A stretch of 64,000 bases of DNA from Halobacillus naozhouensis (GCF_029714185.1 NZ_CP121671.1:2480001-2544000); one strand, 5' to 3'; shown: positions 34,556-44,490, counted from the first letter of the stretch. A program made the numbers and translations. Notes: generated by a model from the sequence alone, not told the origin.

Positions 34556-35068
34556 TTAATATTGCATTAATGTAAGTACATCATACCCGTCAAGCTTGTT
34601 ACGTCCATCTAAGTAGGTCAGTTCAACGAGAAAGGCACAGCCTGCTACAACTCCGCCGAGTTGTTCTACCAATGCAATTGTCGCTTCAATGGTTCCTCCT
34701 GTAGCTAGTAAATCGTCTACAATCAGGACTCTTTGACCCGGCTTAATTGCATCTTTATGAATGGTAAGTACATCCTTACCGTATTCAAGCCCATAATCCA
34801 CCTTAATGGTTTCCCTCGGCAGCTTCCCCTCTTTTCTTACGGGAGCGAAACCGATCTCAAGGGCATAGGATACTGGACAACCTACAATAAACCCGCGAGC
34901 TTCAGGACCTACAACTAAATCAATTTCTTTATCTTCTGAGTAATCCACAATTTCGTCTACTGCAGATTTAAAGACTTTTCCATTATCCATAAGCGGAGTG
35001 ATATCTTTGAATGTTATTCCTTCTTTTGGCCAGTCCTGTACAATAGCGATATGTTCTTTATAATCCAT
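34556..35068 (-). CDS. apt: Adenine phosphoribosyltransferase, 170 aa
   Basis: Converts adenine and PRPP to AMP. The PRPP-binding motif is VLIVDDLLATGGTIEA (about residues 115-130); ARGFIVGCPVSYALEIGFAPVRKEGKLP is the typical APRT hood/loop. Normal length. The frame overlaps the end of recJ by 11 nt, with GGGAGG upstream, so translation is coupled. Confidence 0.97.
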   Translation of the reverse strand: MDYKEHIAIVQDWPKEGITFKDITPLMDNGKVFKSAVDEIVDYSEDKEIDLVVGPEARGFIVGCPVSYALEIGFAPVRKEGKLPRETIKVDYGLEYGKDVLTIHKDAIKPGQRVLIVDDLLATGGTIEATIALVEQLGGVVAGCAFLVELTYLDGRNKLDGYDVLTLMQY

Positions 35069-37385
35069 TTACTACTTCCTCCCTGAGGCTGTTTCTCTGC
35101 GTATCAAACCAACTCTTCAACTCTTTATAAGTCGAATAATATAAGGATTGTTCAACATATAATTGATTTTTCCGTTCCTGGTAAAGAATAGACTCTGTTA
35201 AGTCTCTATGTGAAGGAGTTGAATTAATCGTTAAAATTCCATCTTCCATTTTAACAAAACCCAGCTCAAAAAACACCTTCGAAATAAAATCAATCATGGA
35301 TCGGTCCCACCCTTTTCGAGCAGCTAATTTGTCTCGATCTTGTGCCAAATGGAACGTTTCACGCTTTACTAGCATACCATAAAACCATTTAAAATGATCT
35401 CGGCTAGGCCATGTTTTTAAAAAAGCACTGTCTTCAACTTGATAACAAGCATATACTTTACCTGGCTTAACTTCACGAATCAGATCTGATAAATCTGATA
35501 GTTTTTCAGGTAAATCAATGAGCAATAGGCCGTCAACTTTAGAAAGGTAAGCCAGGTCTGCCGGATTATAGATAGGAAGTTGAAACGGAACAGATGTGGA
35601 AGAAGATTGCCGAAAACTAACAGCAGCATACGTTTCCTGCTCTGAAAGAGTGATATGTTTTTCGAGATGTTTTGATCCTCTCAAGTCAAACAGCTGCCAT
35701 GATTGGACCTGTAAATCTTTCACCATAATCTGAGCATTCTTCTTGCCATTCCATTCATTTATTCCTAATTCGCCTACTACTTCAAGTTCGGCATGAGGAG
35801 AAATGTGAGGATACATATCTCCCATTCCAAAAGCGATCCCATCTAATCTGGCAGAGTTATCTTGGAAGAGCACTTTAAGATGGTTTTTACGGCTTCCGAT
35901 CAATCTAAGTTCTTTCGGAGAGTGCTTCATATGGAATAACGGCTTCGGATTCCCCATTCCAAATGGCCGGAGTTTATTCACTTCCTCAATCTGCTGCAAG
36001 GAAACCTCCCCAACTTCGATAGACATCTCAATATCAAGAACCTGCTGATAATCATCTGCTGTCAGTTTTTGTTGTGCTAAATGACTTAATTGCTGTCTTA
36101 GTTCATCAATTTGTCCCACATCAAGTGTCATGCCGGCAGCCTGGGCATGTCCGCCAAAATGTATGAACCGGTCCCTTACTTCCATACAATTCGCAAATAA
36201 ATCGTAGGCATCGATACTGCGCGCCGAACCTTTTGCTTGTTGTGATTCGGGATCAATCGCCAAAACAATGGCTGGACGTTCAAATGTCCGCACTAACTTT
36301 GAAGCGACAATACCAAGAACCCCCGGATTCCAGCCTTCTTTAGCTACAACGATCACATTACTTAGCTCCTGCTCGCCGCTCCTGAGCATTCGTTCTGCTT
36401 CCTTCGCAATATCAGCAACAATTTTTTGCCGTTCCTGGTTGAGTTGATTAATAAATTCAGCTAAACGATCTGCTTCTTCCGCATCTTCTGTTAAGAACAA
36501 CTGTACAGCAGGGGCAGCATCCTGCAAGCGGCCAACAGCGTTCACGCGTGGACCAATGGTAAATCCAATCGTTTCTTCATCCACTTCACTCTCTATGCCA
36601 GCTACCTTTGTTAATGCTTGAATTCCCCTTCTGTTCGACCTGGAAATAGCTTTTAAACCGTAAGACACTAGAACCCGATTTTCATCCTGTAAAGGGACGA
36701 GATCAGCAATCGTTCCAATTGCTACCATATCTAGTAAATGACCTGGAAACCTGCCTAGCAAAGCGGTAGCAAATTTGAAAGCTACTCCTACCCCGGCAAG
36801 TTCATTGAATGGATAGCTTTCAGAAGTTTTCGGATGGATGATCGCATAGGCTGCCGGCAGAGTCTCCTGCACTTCGTGATGATCCGTGATGATCAGGTCT
36901 ATGCCAAGTTCTTTGGCCGTATCAGCTTCGGGGATAGCTGCAATTCCTGTATCCACTGTAATAATTACCGTATAGCCATCACCTGCAGCTTGGCTAAAGG
37001 CAGCTTCGTTAGGCCCATACCCTTCTGTAAAACGGTTTGGTATGTAAAAATCACAGTCAGCCCCTGCTTCAGTCAATGCTTCCATCAAAACGGTTGTCGA
37101 GCTAACCCCATCAGCATCATAATCTCCAAAAACGAGAATTTTTTCTTGATTGCTGATTGCTGTCTGAACCCTTTCAACAGCTCGTTCCATATCTTCCATC
37201 AAAAAAGGATCATGGAGATCATCCAAGGATGGATGAAGAAAACGGTCGATAGCCTCCGGGTCAGTCAAGTTCCTTTTTTCAAGGAGGCGTTTCGTCACCC
37301 CCGACATTCCCTTGATTGAAGTTGTATCGGAAGAGTGTTGTTGATCATTATATGTAAACTTCCATTTCATTTTACTCTGTAACAT
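35058..37385 (-). CDS. recJ: Single-strand DNA 5'-3' exonuclease RecJ, 775 aa
   Basis: DHH-family nuclease for recombination and repair. Metal motifs: ILVFGDYDADGVSSTTVLM, VDTGIA, LIITDHHEVQETLP (DHH), GTIADLVPL. DHHA1 follows with HFGGHAQAAGMTL; a Firmicute-specific C-terminal domain follows. I start at ATG 37385, with GGGGTGA at 8 nt. This ribosome site lies in a hairpin that an internal promoter can bypass (37392-37435). Confidence 0.94.
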   Translation of the reverse strand: MLQSKMKWKFTYNDQQHSSDTTSIKGMSGVTKRLLEKRNLTDPEAIDRFLHPSLDDLHDPFLMEDMERAVERVQTAISNQEKILVFGDYDADGVSSTTVLMEALTEAGADCDFYIPNRFTEGYGPNEAAFSQAAGDGYTVIITVDTGIAAIPEADTAKELGIDLIITDHHEVQETLPAAYAIIHPKTSESYPFNELAGVGVAFKFATALLGRFPGHLLDMVAIGTIADLVPLQDENRVLVSYGLKAISRSNRRGIQALTKVAGIESEVDEETIGFTIGPRVNAVGRLQDAAPAVQLFLTEDAEEADRLAEFINQLNQERQKIVADIAKEAERMLRSGEQELSNVIVVAKEGWNPGVLGIVASKLVRTFERPAIVLAIDPESQQAKGSARSIDAYDLFANCMEVRDRFIHFGGHAQAAGMTLDVGQIDELRQQLSHLAQQKLTADDYQQVLDIEMSIEVGEVSLQQIEEVNKLRPFGMGNPKPLFHMKHSPKELRLIGSRKNHLKVLFQDNSARLDGIAFGMGDMYPHISPHAELEVVGELGINEWNGKKNAQIMVKDLQVQSWQLFDLRGSKHLEKHITLSEQETYAAVSFRQSSSTSVPFQLPIYNPADLAYLSKVDGLLLIDLPEKLSDLSDLIREVKPGKVYACYQVEDSAFLKTWPSRDHFKWFYGMLVKRETFHLAQDRDKLAARKGWDRSMIDFISKVFFELGFVKMEDGILTINSTPSHRDLTESILYQERKNQLYVEQSLYYSTYKELKSWFDTQRNSLREEVVNGL

Positions 37386-37391
37386 GAATTC

Positions 37392-37435
37392 ACCCCTGAC
37401 CCATCTATTATACAAGAGGGATTCAGGGGTAGCAA
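37392..37435 (-). promoter_or_regulatory. recJ promoter nested in a ribosome-site hairpin
   Basis: TTGCTA (37430-37435), 17-bp spacer, TATAAT (37407-37412) on the minus strand. The same interval folds as ACCCCTGA/TCAGGGGT (37423-37430 with 37392-37399) plus GGG/CCC, with the recJ Shine-Dalgarno in the downstream arm. Confidence 0.6.
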
Positions 37436-37442
37436 ACTGCAC

Positions 37443-37790
37443 TTACTTAACATTTGAGTCTGAGTCTCCAGACTGGCTTCCTTCACCTTGCCTATCAGCT
37501 ACTGGATATGTTTGGTCGGCGTTTGTTGACTGAGCGTCTTCATTTGTAGACTCCTTAAAGCGGTTTTTCAACGAACGATTTTCACGCTGCAGCTTAAAAA
37601 ACCGAACCGCTCCAGCTAATGCTGTGACGAGCACACCCATTAGAGCAGAAATGATAATAACTAAAATCAATGGTGCTTCACCCGTTCCAAACAAGTAATT
37701 TACTTGAACAGGGTCCACATTAATGACGGCGAATACAGCAATAACTAAAGCAAATATGAGCGCAAGAATGATATAAGTCTGGCCCTTCAT
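37443..37790 (-). CDS. LapA-family (DUF1049) membrane protein, 115 aa
   Basis: Two membrane helices (about residues 4-25 and 38-62: LALIFALVIAVFAVINVDPVQVNYLFG and ILVIIISALMGVLVTALAGAV) then a cytosolic coiled-coil stretch FKLQRENRSLKNRFKE and a polar tail. This is the DUF1049/LapA pattern, as in B. subtilis yrvD, which lies at the same place beside recJ. In Gram-negative bacteria the family helps assemble lipopolysaccharide; the role here is unknown. Confidence 0.82.
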   Translation of the reverse strand: MKGQTYIILALIFALVIAVFAVINVDPVQVNYLFGTGEAPLILVIIISALMGVLVTALAGAVRFFKLQRENRSLKNRFKESTNEDAQSTNADQTYPVADRQGEGSQSGDSDSNVK

Positions 37791-37882
37791 TTTCCCCCTC
37801 CTTCACCCTATCTATCCATCATTTCATATTTCTTTATACCCTATTCTGCCAAGAAATAATCACGCTATAACTGATCTTAAGG

Positions 37883-37925
37883 AAAAAACAAAAGCGACTG
37901 CCCTTCGAAAGGACAATCGCTTTTG
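37883..37925 (-). terminator. Terminator of secDF
   Basis: CAAAAGCGA (37889-37897) / TCGCTTTTG (37917-37925) with an inner CCTTTCGAAGG hairpin; a T run follows on the minus strand. Confidence 0.85.
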
Positions 37926-37935
37926 CTAGTTAGGC

Positions 37936-40212
37936 TTAAACTTGGGGACCACCCGTATTTTTCTTCTTACTATATTCAATCGGTTTTTCTTTGATATTCT
38001 TACCACGCCATACGAGCCACAGCTGGGCAGCGATGAAAAGAGACGAATACGTACCAGCAATTAATCCAATTACAAGAGCGAAAGCAAAGTTTGTAATTGA
38101 AGAAGCACCGAATACGAACAGCATGATCGCTGCAAAGACTACGGTGAGAACCGTATTAAGACTTCGAGCCATCGTCTGAAGTAAACTATCGTTTACGATC
38201 TTAGCCAGCTCCTTGAAGGATTTGACTTTCTTTCTCAATTTAACATTTTCCCGTATCCGGTCAAATGTCACAATCGTATCATTTATCGAGTACCCGACGA
38301 TCGTCAAAATGGCTGCAATTATGGTTACATCAAACTCTAACTGGGTGATACTAAATAACACAATCATGAAAAAGGCATCATGCAACAGGGCTAATATAGC
38401 CGTCACAGCAAAGAACAACTCAAACCTTATTGCTACATAGATGATAATACCAATTGAAGCGTATAAGACGGATAGAGCTGCATTTTTAGCCAATTGCTGA
38501 CCGACAATAGGTGAAACCGTACTAATATTAGGCGTGCTTCCATACTCTTCTTTAAAATAATTTTGTACTTCAGCTACTTTAGCCTTACTTAATTCTGTTT
38601 CGAAACGGGCTACGGCAATTTGATCCTGATCACCAGAAATAACAACCTGCTTCGTATTTAAGCCAAATTCACTCTCAAACGTTTCTTCAACCTGTTCCGC
38701 CTCAATTTTTTCATTAGCAAGAATCGAAACGCGTGAACCGCTTGTAAAATCAATACCGAGGTTAAGCCTGAATACGCCTAACACGATCGCCCCTACTACA
38801 ATTAATAGGATAGACAATGCAAAGAAACGTTTACGTGCCCCAACTAAATCAAATTTACGATTAAGGAATGTTGCTTCAGGCTCTTCGCCATCCTTAAGGG
38901 AATGGATTTTTTTCGGTTTAACTCCAAACCACTGTGGCCGTTTGTTTAAGAAACGGCTATTCACCCATAGGCCGAGGAATAGACGGCTGGCATATACAGA
39001 TGTGATGAAACTGACTAGTATACTGATAATCAGCATGGTGGCGAACCCTTTAACAGAACTGGTACCAAAAGTAAAGAGTACGGCAGCTGCAATTAAGGTT
39101 GTAATGTTGGCATCTAAAATGGTCGTCAGTGATCGTTTGTTACCAGCTTTAAATGCTGACTTCACCGACTTGCCGGTCTTCAATTCTTCCTTTATCCGCT
39201 CGTAGGTAATAATATTGGCGTCAACCGCCATACCGACACCTAAGATGATGGCTGCTATTCCAGGTAATGTAAGAATCCCTTGTAACAGCTCGAACACAAG
39301 AAGTACTAAATAAATATAGGCGGAAAGGGTTACAACGGATATTACACCAGGGAATCGATAGTAAACGATCATATAAATAAAAATTAACGCGATTCCAATT
39401 AATCCGGCTATGACTGTTTTGTTCATTGCCTGTTCACCAAATTGAGCTCCCACTGAAGTAGAGTATGTTTCCTCAAGTTCAACAGGAAGGGAACCTGCAT
39501 TAATCAGATCCGCCAGTTGCTTGGCCGACTCTACTGTAAAATCACCAGTAATTTGGACTGTAGTGCTTCTTACTGGTCCATCTGAAAAAGCGGGTGCAGA
39601 TAAATACGCTGGATCTTCAGTCCCGTATTCCTCTGCAAACGAGGTATCCTCATCATAATCGAGCCAAATAACTAACAGATCGTCACGATAAGGCGTACTC
39701 GGATCTTGTTCCTTATTAACAATTTCTTTTGATACTTCATAGAATTCTGAAGCACTTTTCACTTCTAAGGAGACGGCCGGATTATTCATCTGATCATATG
39801 TCTGCTGGGCACTTCCTTCTACTATGTCCGAGCCATCCATATATTCTTTTCCTTCTACACCTCTGAAAGATAATTCAGCAGTAGTGGATAAAAGCTTCCT
39901 AGCTTCTTCTTGATTCTCAACCCCAGCTAATTGAACACGAATTTTTGATTCATCTTCAATAGTAATGTTCGCTTCACTAATTCCTAATGTGTTCACACGT
40001 CGAGTTAATGACTCAACGGTTGCTTCCAGAGCTGTTCGATTAATTTCCTGACCCTCATTCAACGGCTCAACATCATAAAGAATTTCAAAGCCGCCTTGCA
40101 GGTCCAACCCTAAATTAATGTCTTTTGTCACACCAGTTATGGTTGTGCCAATCGTAGTAGCTACTAAGATAACCACTAGAAAAAAGGCAACAATTCGACC
40201 CCGTTTGACCAT
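37936..40212 (-). CDS. secDF: Protein translocase accessory protein SecDF (fused), 758 aa
   Basis: RND-type membrane protein that uses the proton gradient to support Sec export. SecD and SecF are fused, as in Bacillus, giving two copies of the 6-helix unit. The SecD half has LGLDLQGGFEILYDV near the N-terminus, and GVGMAVDANIITYERIKEEL. The SecF half has LNLGIDFTSGSRVSI and IVGYSINDTIVTFDRIREN. Start ATG 40212 with AAGGGGG upstream. The leader is about 125 nt. Confidence 0.96.
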   Translation of the reverse strand: MVKRGRIVAFFLVVILVATTIGTTITGVTKDINLGLDLQGGFEILYDVEPLNEGQEINRTALEATVESLTRRVNTLGISEANITIEDESKIRVQLAGVENQEEARKLLSTTAELSFRGVEGKEYMDGSDIVEGSAQQTYDQMNNPAVSLEVKSASEFYEVSKEIVNKEQDPSTPYRDDLLVIWLDYDEDTSFAEEYGTEDPAYLSAPAFSDGPVRSTTVQITGDFTVESAKQLADLINAGSLPVELEETYSTSVGAQFGEQAMNKTVIAGLIGIALIFIYMIVYYRFPGVISVVTLSAYIYLVLLVFELLQGILTLPGIAAIILGVGMAVDANIITYERIKEELKTGKSVKSAFKAGNKRSLTTILDANITTLIAAAVLFTFGTSSVKGFATMLIISILVSFITSVYASRLFLGLWVNSRFLNKRPQWFGVKPKKIHSLKDGEEPEATFLNRKFDLVGARKRFFALSILLIVVGAIVLGVFRLNLGIDFTSGSRVSILANEKIEAEQVEETFESEFGLNTKQVVISGDQDQIAVARFETELSKAKVAEVQNYFKEEYGSTPNISTVSPIVGQQLAKNAALSVLYASIGIIIYVAIRFELFFAVTAILALLHDAFFMIVLFSITQLEFDVTIIAAILTIVGYSINDTIVTFDRIRENVKLRKKVKSFKELAKIVNDSLLQTMARSLNTVLTVVFAAIMLFVFGASSITNFAFALVIGLIAGTYSSLFIAAQLWLVWRGKNIKEKPIEYSKKKNTGGPQV

Positions 40213-40342
40213 AACGCATTTGCCCCCTTCATTTCACGCTCTTAGCTTATGTAATAGAAAAGCATACAATATGCCATCAATCCCTCTATAAGCTCCTCAC
40301 ATCCGTTATTCCTATCATTCCACAGATAACAACAATAGACTC

Positions 40343-40370
40343 ATTATAATACTTAGCCAAAAGATGTCAA
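40343..40370 (-). promoter_or_regulatory. Promoter of secDF
   Basis: TTGACA (40365-40370), 16-bp spacer, TATAAT (40343-40348), minus strand. The -35 contains the TGA stop codon of comN. Confidence 0.88.
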
Positions 40371-40663
40371 TCTGAGTTGCTTTCATTAGACAGTGCCTGA
40401 ATAGACGCCATCAAATCTTCTTCCTGATAAGCTTCAACTGTAAGATAGCTGATATATTGGTTGGTACTTAAGCGAAAGATGTCCTGAACAACCTCATGCA
40501 ACCTTTTCTCGACTTCCTTCTTCCAGATTTTCTTCTCCAGGCATTTCCATATATCATCCACAGTTGCTTCGGCGTACCCCATATTTATAAATTCTTCCTT
40601 TTTACTGATTAAAACGGGCTTCACTTCATCCTTCCATTCACGAACATGTTTTGTCACTTCCAT
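40367..40663 (-). CDS. comN: ComN-type post-transcriptional regulator, 98 aa
   Basis: Small helical protein: VREWKDEVKPVLISKKEEFINMGYAEATVDDIWKCLEKKIWKK matches the ComN/YrzD family. In B. subtilis ComN promotes comE mRNA accumulation and binds DivIVA. I start at ATG 40663 (MEVTKHV); a GTG 12 nt upstream leaves no room for the GGTGGGTG ribosome site. Located between secDF and spoVB, as in B. subtilis yrzD. Confidence 0.85.
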   Translation of the reverse strand: MEVTKHVREWKDEVKPVLISKKEEFINMGYAEATVDDIWKCLEKKIWKKEVEKRLHEVVQDIFRLSTNQYISYLTVEAYQEEDLMASIQALSNESNSD

Positions 40664-40780
40664 TTTAACTATCACCCACCTGTAAGTTATCTAGACAAAA
40701 TCTATTGTCATGCCTTGTCCATCTCATCGCATATACTTCATTGTAGCTGAATTTCAATTCTTTGAGAAGGCGGATCTATT

Positions 40781-42337
40781 ATGTCTAAACAAACCTTTCT
40801 GCACGGAGCACTTATTCTAGTTGTTGCAGGACTAGTCACACGTTTGCTCGGCTTTATCAATCGTATTGTTCTAGCCCGAGTAATGGGAGAAGAAGGCGTT
40901 GGGCTATACATGATGGCTCTTCCTACATTATTTTTAGCCTATACGATAACGCAATTCGGCCTTCCAGTGGCCATAGCTAAAAGGGTTTCCGAAGCAGAAG
41001 CTGTAGGAAATGAACGGCAGATTAAACGAATCTTAGCGGTATCGCTCACAGTGACTGGAACATTGAGCATTGTGTTCACAGTCGGTCTATTCATGCTCTC
41101 ACCGCTTGTAGCTAACTACTTTTTAACCGATGAAAGAGCATTAGCTCCACTGCTCGCCATTACTCCTATTCTACCGATTGTTGCGATCTCATCTGTATTA
41201 AGAGGCTATTTTCAAGGGCGGCAAAACATGAAGCCCCAAGCCATATCACAAGTTATCGAACAGGTTGTCCGAATTTCGGCTGTCTTTCTTTTAACAAAAC
41301 TTTTCTACCCATATGGAATTGAGTATGCGGCAGCCGGAGCAATGATTGCCGTGATCTTAGGTGAATTCGTTTCATTAATTTACATGACAAGGCAATTTAA
41401 TATTCATAAAAAATTTAAATTACGAAAAACGTGGAAAAAGCATGTCCAGGAAGGTAAAAATACATTGAATCAGCTAATGACGATTGCTTTACCTACTACA
41501 GGAAGCCGCTTTATCGGTTCAATCACACACTTCTTTGAACCGATACTAGTTGCTCAAAGTCTTGCTTTTGCAGGATTAACAGCTATTGAATCAACAAAAC
41601 AATATGGGGAACTAACGGGATATATTTTACCACTGCTCTTCTTACCAACATTTTTAACTCATGCCCTTTCTGCAGCATTGGTTCCTTCTATTAGTGAAGC
41701 GGCTGCCATGAGTAAAGGAAACACCATACAATACCGGATTTTACAGTCGATTCGTCTCTCCCTTGCTTCCGGTGGACTTGTCACTATTATCTTTATGATT
41801 TTTCCATCTATTATTTTAATGACCATTTACGGTACAAGCAATGCGTCATTCCTTCTTCAGTTCATGGCACCATTCTTTCTGCTTCATTACATTCAAACAC
41901 CCCTGCAAGCAAGCCTGCAGGCGCTGGATCTGGCAAAGTCCGCGATGTGGAATACCCTGATTGGTGCTTTAATAAAATTCGTTGTGCTCGTTGGGTTAGC
42001 GTCAAAGCCTGAATTTGGTATTCACGGGGTCGCCATAGCCATGGTCGTAGGCGTGGTGGTCGTTACAATACTGCATTTATCAGTCTTAATACGCCATGCT
42101 GGTTTCAAACTCCCTCCCTTACTGGTGCTCCAATTCTCTACTGTGATCATAGCAACAGGCTGGATCGGTTATCAGCTCAAAGCACACTGGCTGGCAACAA
42201 GTCAGCCTTTAACACAACTCCTGGCGATGGGAACCGTTTTAACGATTATTTATGTCATTCTTTTATTCACATGCAGAATGCTTTATGTTAGTGAGTGGAA
42301 ACTCATCCCCTGGGGGAAGTTATTTAAACAAAAGTAA
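40781..42337 (+). CDS. spoVB: Stage V sporulation protein B, MOP-type lipid flippase, 518 aa
   Basis: Polytopic (about 14 helices) MATE/MurJ superfamily protein required for spore cortex synthesis, thought to flip lipid-linked precursor in the mother cell. KQTFLHGALILVVAGLVTRLLGFINRIVLARVMGEEGVGLYMMALP is the typical polysaccharide-synthesis N-terminus. Length matches B. subtilis SpoVB (518 aa). Divergent from comN; a bidirectional terminator follows. Confidence 0.93.
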   Translation: MSKQTFLHGALILVVAGLVTRLLGFINRIVLARVMGEEGVGLYMMALPTLFLAYTITQFGLPVAIAKRVSEAEAVGNERQIKRILAVSLTVTGTLSIVFTVGLFMLSPLVANYFLTDERALAPLLAITPILPIVAISSVLRGYFQGRQNMKPQAISQVIEQVVRISAVFLLTKLFYPYGIEYAAAGAMIAVILGEFVSLIYMTRQFNIHKKFKLRKTWKKHVQEGKNTLNQLMTIALPTTGSRFIGSITHFFEPILVAQSLAFAGLTAIESTKQYGELTGYILPLLFLPTFLTHALSAALVPSISEAAAMSKGNTIQYRILQSIRLSLASGGLVTIIFMIFPSIILMTIYGTSNASFLLQFMAPFFLLHYIQTPLQASLQALDLAKSAMWNTLIGALIKFVVLVGLASKPEFGIHGVAIAMVVGVVVVTILHLSVLIRHAGFKLPPLLVLQFSTVIIATGWIGYQLKAHWLATSQPLTQLLAMGTVLTIIYVILLFTCRMLYVSEWKLIPWGKLFKQK

Positions 42338-42367
42338 CCCGCATTAGCGTCTGCGGGTTACTTTTTT
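42330..42367. terminator. Bidirectional terminator between spoVB and the DUF421 gene
   Basis: AAGTAACCCGC (42332-42342) / GCGGGTTACTT (42353-42363), flanked by A and T runs; it overlaps both stop codons. Confidence 0.92.
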
Positions 42368-43016
42368 AAGTATATTCATCTTTCTTGTCAATCCAGATTT
42401 CCCCTTCATCATTAATGGAACAAAGTGAAATGTCTTCGAACGACGTGAACCCCCGTTTTTTTACTTCGTTCATTAACCACGCTTTATTTTTTCTAGTTTG
42501 TTTCAAGCCACTATATTGCACTTTACCGTCTGCAATCAAGATGACGGCATACGCCGAACTTCCATCTTTCTCCCTCTCAAAGACTGATAATTTTCCAGAG
42601 GGTTCAAGAATGGCATACGCCACCTTATCAATTTGTTGTATTCCTTGCTCACGGAGCTGCAGAAGCAAATCCGAAAAATTGTAGCGCTGCTTTCTCATTT
42701 CTCTTTCATCAATTTTACCATGCTTAATTAACATGGACGGTTTCCCATCAAACCAGGTTCTGAATCGTTGGCTTTTTATTGAAAAAAAGGCGCTGCCCCA
42801 CTGGATCAGCAAGAGGATCAACATGGGAACTAATGCTTGCATTATGGAAGCTTCCGGCTTTTCAATAAGGGACACTGCAATCTCCGCAAGCATGATAAAT
42901 ACAACAAGATCCATCACACTTAATTCGCCAATTTCCCGCTTCCCCATCAAACGAAAGACAACCAGAATGATAACGTACGTAAATATGGTGCGAATAATCA
43001 TCGCGCTTAAAAACAT
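42366..43016 (-). CDS. DUF421 (YetF/YrbG) membrane protein, 216 aa
   Basis: Three N-terminal membrane helices (IIRTIFTYVIILVVFRLMGKREIGELSVMDLVVFIMLAEIAVS...), then the DUF421 cytosolic domain FRTWFDGKPSMLIKHGKIDEREMRKQRYNFSDLLLQLREQGI. This pattern is the YetF/YrbG family; B. subtilis yrbG is beside spoVB. Family members are linked to spore germination and membrane organisation, but the function is unsettled. Confidence 0.85.
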   Translation of the reverse strand: MFLSAMIIRTIFTYVIILVVFRLMGKREIGELSVMDLVVFIMLAEIAVSLIEKPEASIMQALVPMLILLLIQWGSAFFSIKSQRFRTWFDGKPSMLIKHGKIDEREMRKQRYNFSDLLLQLREQGIQQIDKVAYAILEPSGKLSVFEREKDGSSAYAVILIADGKVQYSGLKQTRKNKAWLMNEVKKRGFTSFEDISLCSINDEGEIWIDKKDEYT

Positions 43017-43075
43017 ACCACCATCAACCCTTCAATATCACCTGCTTCTTATAACATGACCTAAAATAAACAAAT

Positions 43076-44365
43076 TTATGATAAAAAAGGAACCAAATAA
43101 CGTAAGATCACATAAATCGTACAAATCACGAGTGAGAGCAGCATCACAGGAATCCCATATAGTGCAAATTTAACGAAAGGAATGGGATGTTTATGACTCG
43201 CTGCGAGGCCAGCCACTACTACATTCGCTGAGGCGCCGATGAGGGTAGCATTGCCTCCTAAGCAGGCTCCTAATGCAAGCGACCACCACACTGGGTCGAC
43301 GTTCATCATTCCGTACCCCTGAAGTTCTTGCACCACAGGGATCATCGCTGCTACGAAAGGGATATTATCGACGATCCCGGACAACAAACCAGAAGCCCAA
43401 AGCATCATAAGGGAAGTTATCGGCATATCACCACCGGAAACCACCATCATCCCCCGAGCAATTTCATCTATAATTCCGACTTTCTCAAGTCCACCAACTA
43501 ACATAAATAAGCCAATAAAGAAAAACAGGGTGACCCATTCAACTTCCTGGAAAACTCGTTCAGCCTCAAGCTGCTTGTCTGATAAAAATAGCAGGAGAAT
43601 TGCACCACTTACAGCAATTGTCGTAATGTCCATATGAATAAAGGGGTGAAGCATGAATCCTGTAACCGTCAGGATCATAACAAGGATAGAATGAAACAAC
43701 AATTTGTTCACGACTACATGTTCTCGTGCATCCATATCAAGTAACTGACGAGCCAGACGCTCATTATAAGCAAACTGTTTTTTAAAAAGAACCAGAATGA
43801 ACCCAAGAACAACTACAAAAATAATTATAACGACAGGACCAAGATGATTCAGGAATGATAGAAAAGTAAAATGCTCTACCGCCTGTCCGATCATAATATT
43901 TGGCGGATCGCCGATCAGCGTAGCCGTTCCTCCTATATTGGCACAAAGAATCGTGGTCAACAGATAAGGAAAAGCCGGCAGGTGCAGGCGTTCAACTAGA
44001 GTTAACAGCACTGGAACAAACAACATTACCGTCGTTACATTATCTAAAAAAGCTGAGCCTATTGCTGTAAACAGCGCCGTCACGATGAGTAATGGAACGG
44101 GTTTTCCTTGAACTGCCTGGGCTAGCTTTATAGCTGCAAATGTAAAAATTCCGGTCTTTTTTGTAATCGACACAAGTACCATCATGGAAAACAGGAGTGC
44201 GATGGTTTCCCAATCGATAAAACCTAATGCCTCTTCCCAGTCCAATACCTGAGTAATAAGGAGCAATACTCCCCCAGCTAAAGCTATGAGAGCCCTATTC
44301 CATTTCTCCGTCATAATTAAGCAATAGCTTACAACAAAGATCAGTAAAGCAAGTATTGTTGTCAT
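43076..44365 (-). CDS. ArsB/NhaD (ion transporter superfamily) permease, 429 aa
   Basis: Polytopic transporter with two related halves. The internal repeats carry the superfamily signatures GSAFLDNVTTVMLFVPV...ANIGGTATLIGDPPNIMIG and GIVDNIPFVAAMIPV...LGACLGGNATLIGASANVVVAG. These are typical of ArsB/NhaD-like permeases (P-protein type), which move Na+/H+ or anions. The ion cannot be named from the sequence. The gene is not part of the conserved block in B. subtilis between yrbG and yrzE. Confidence 0.8.
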   Translation of the reverse strand: MTTILALLIFVVSYCLIMTEKWNRALIALAGGVLLLITQVLDWEEALGFIDWETIALLFSMMVLVSITKKTGIFTFAAIKLAQAVQGKPVPLLIVTALFTAIGSAFLDNVTTVMLFVPVLLTLVERLHLPAFPYLLTTILCANIGGTATLIGDPPNIMIGQAVEHFTFLSFLNHLGPVVIIIFVVVLGFILVLFKKQFAYNERLARQLLDMDAREHVVVNKLLFHSILVMILTVTGFMLHPFIHMDITTIAVSGAILLLFLSDKQLEAERVFQEVEWVTLFFFIGLFMLVGGLEKVGIIDEIARGMMVVSGGDMPITSLMMLWASGLLSGIVDNIPFVAAMIPVVQELQGYGMMNVDPVWWSLALGACLGGNATLIGASANVVVAGLAASHKHPIPFVKFALYGIPVMLLSLVICTIYVILRYLVPFLS

Positions 44366-44490
44366 ACACCTACTCCTTTTAAATGGTACTTTTCTTATAC
44401 CTATTCAAAAGGTTGGCAAAATATATACTTCTATCTTAAGGGTTTACATGCATATAGTTTAGAAGACAAGCTAAAAAGGGGATGATGTTT

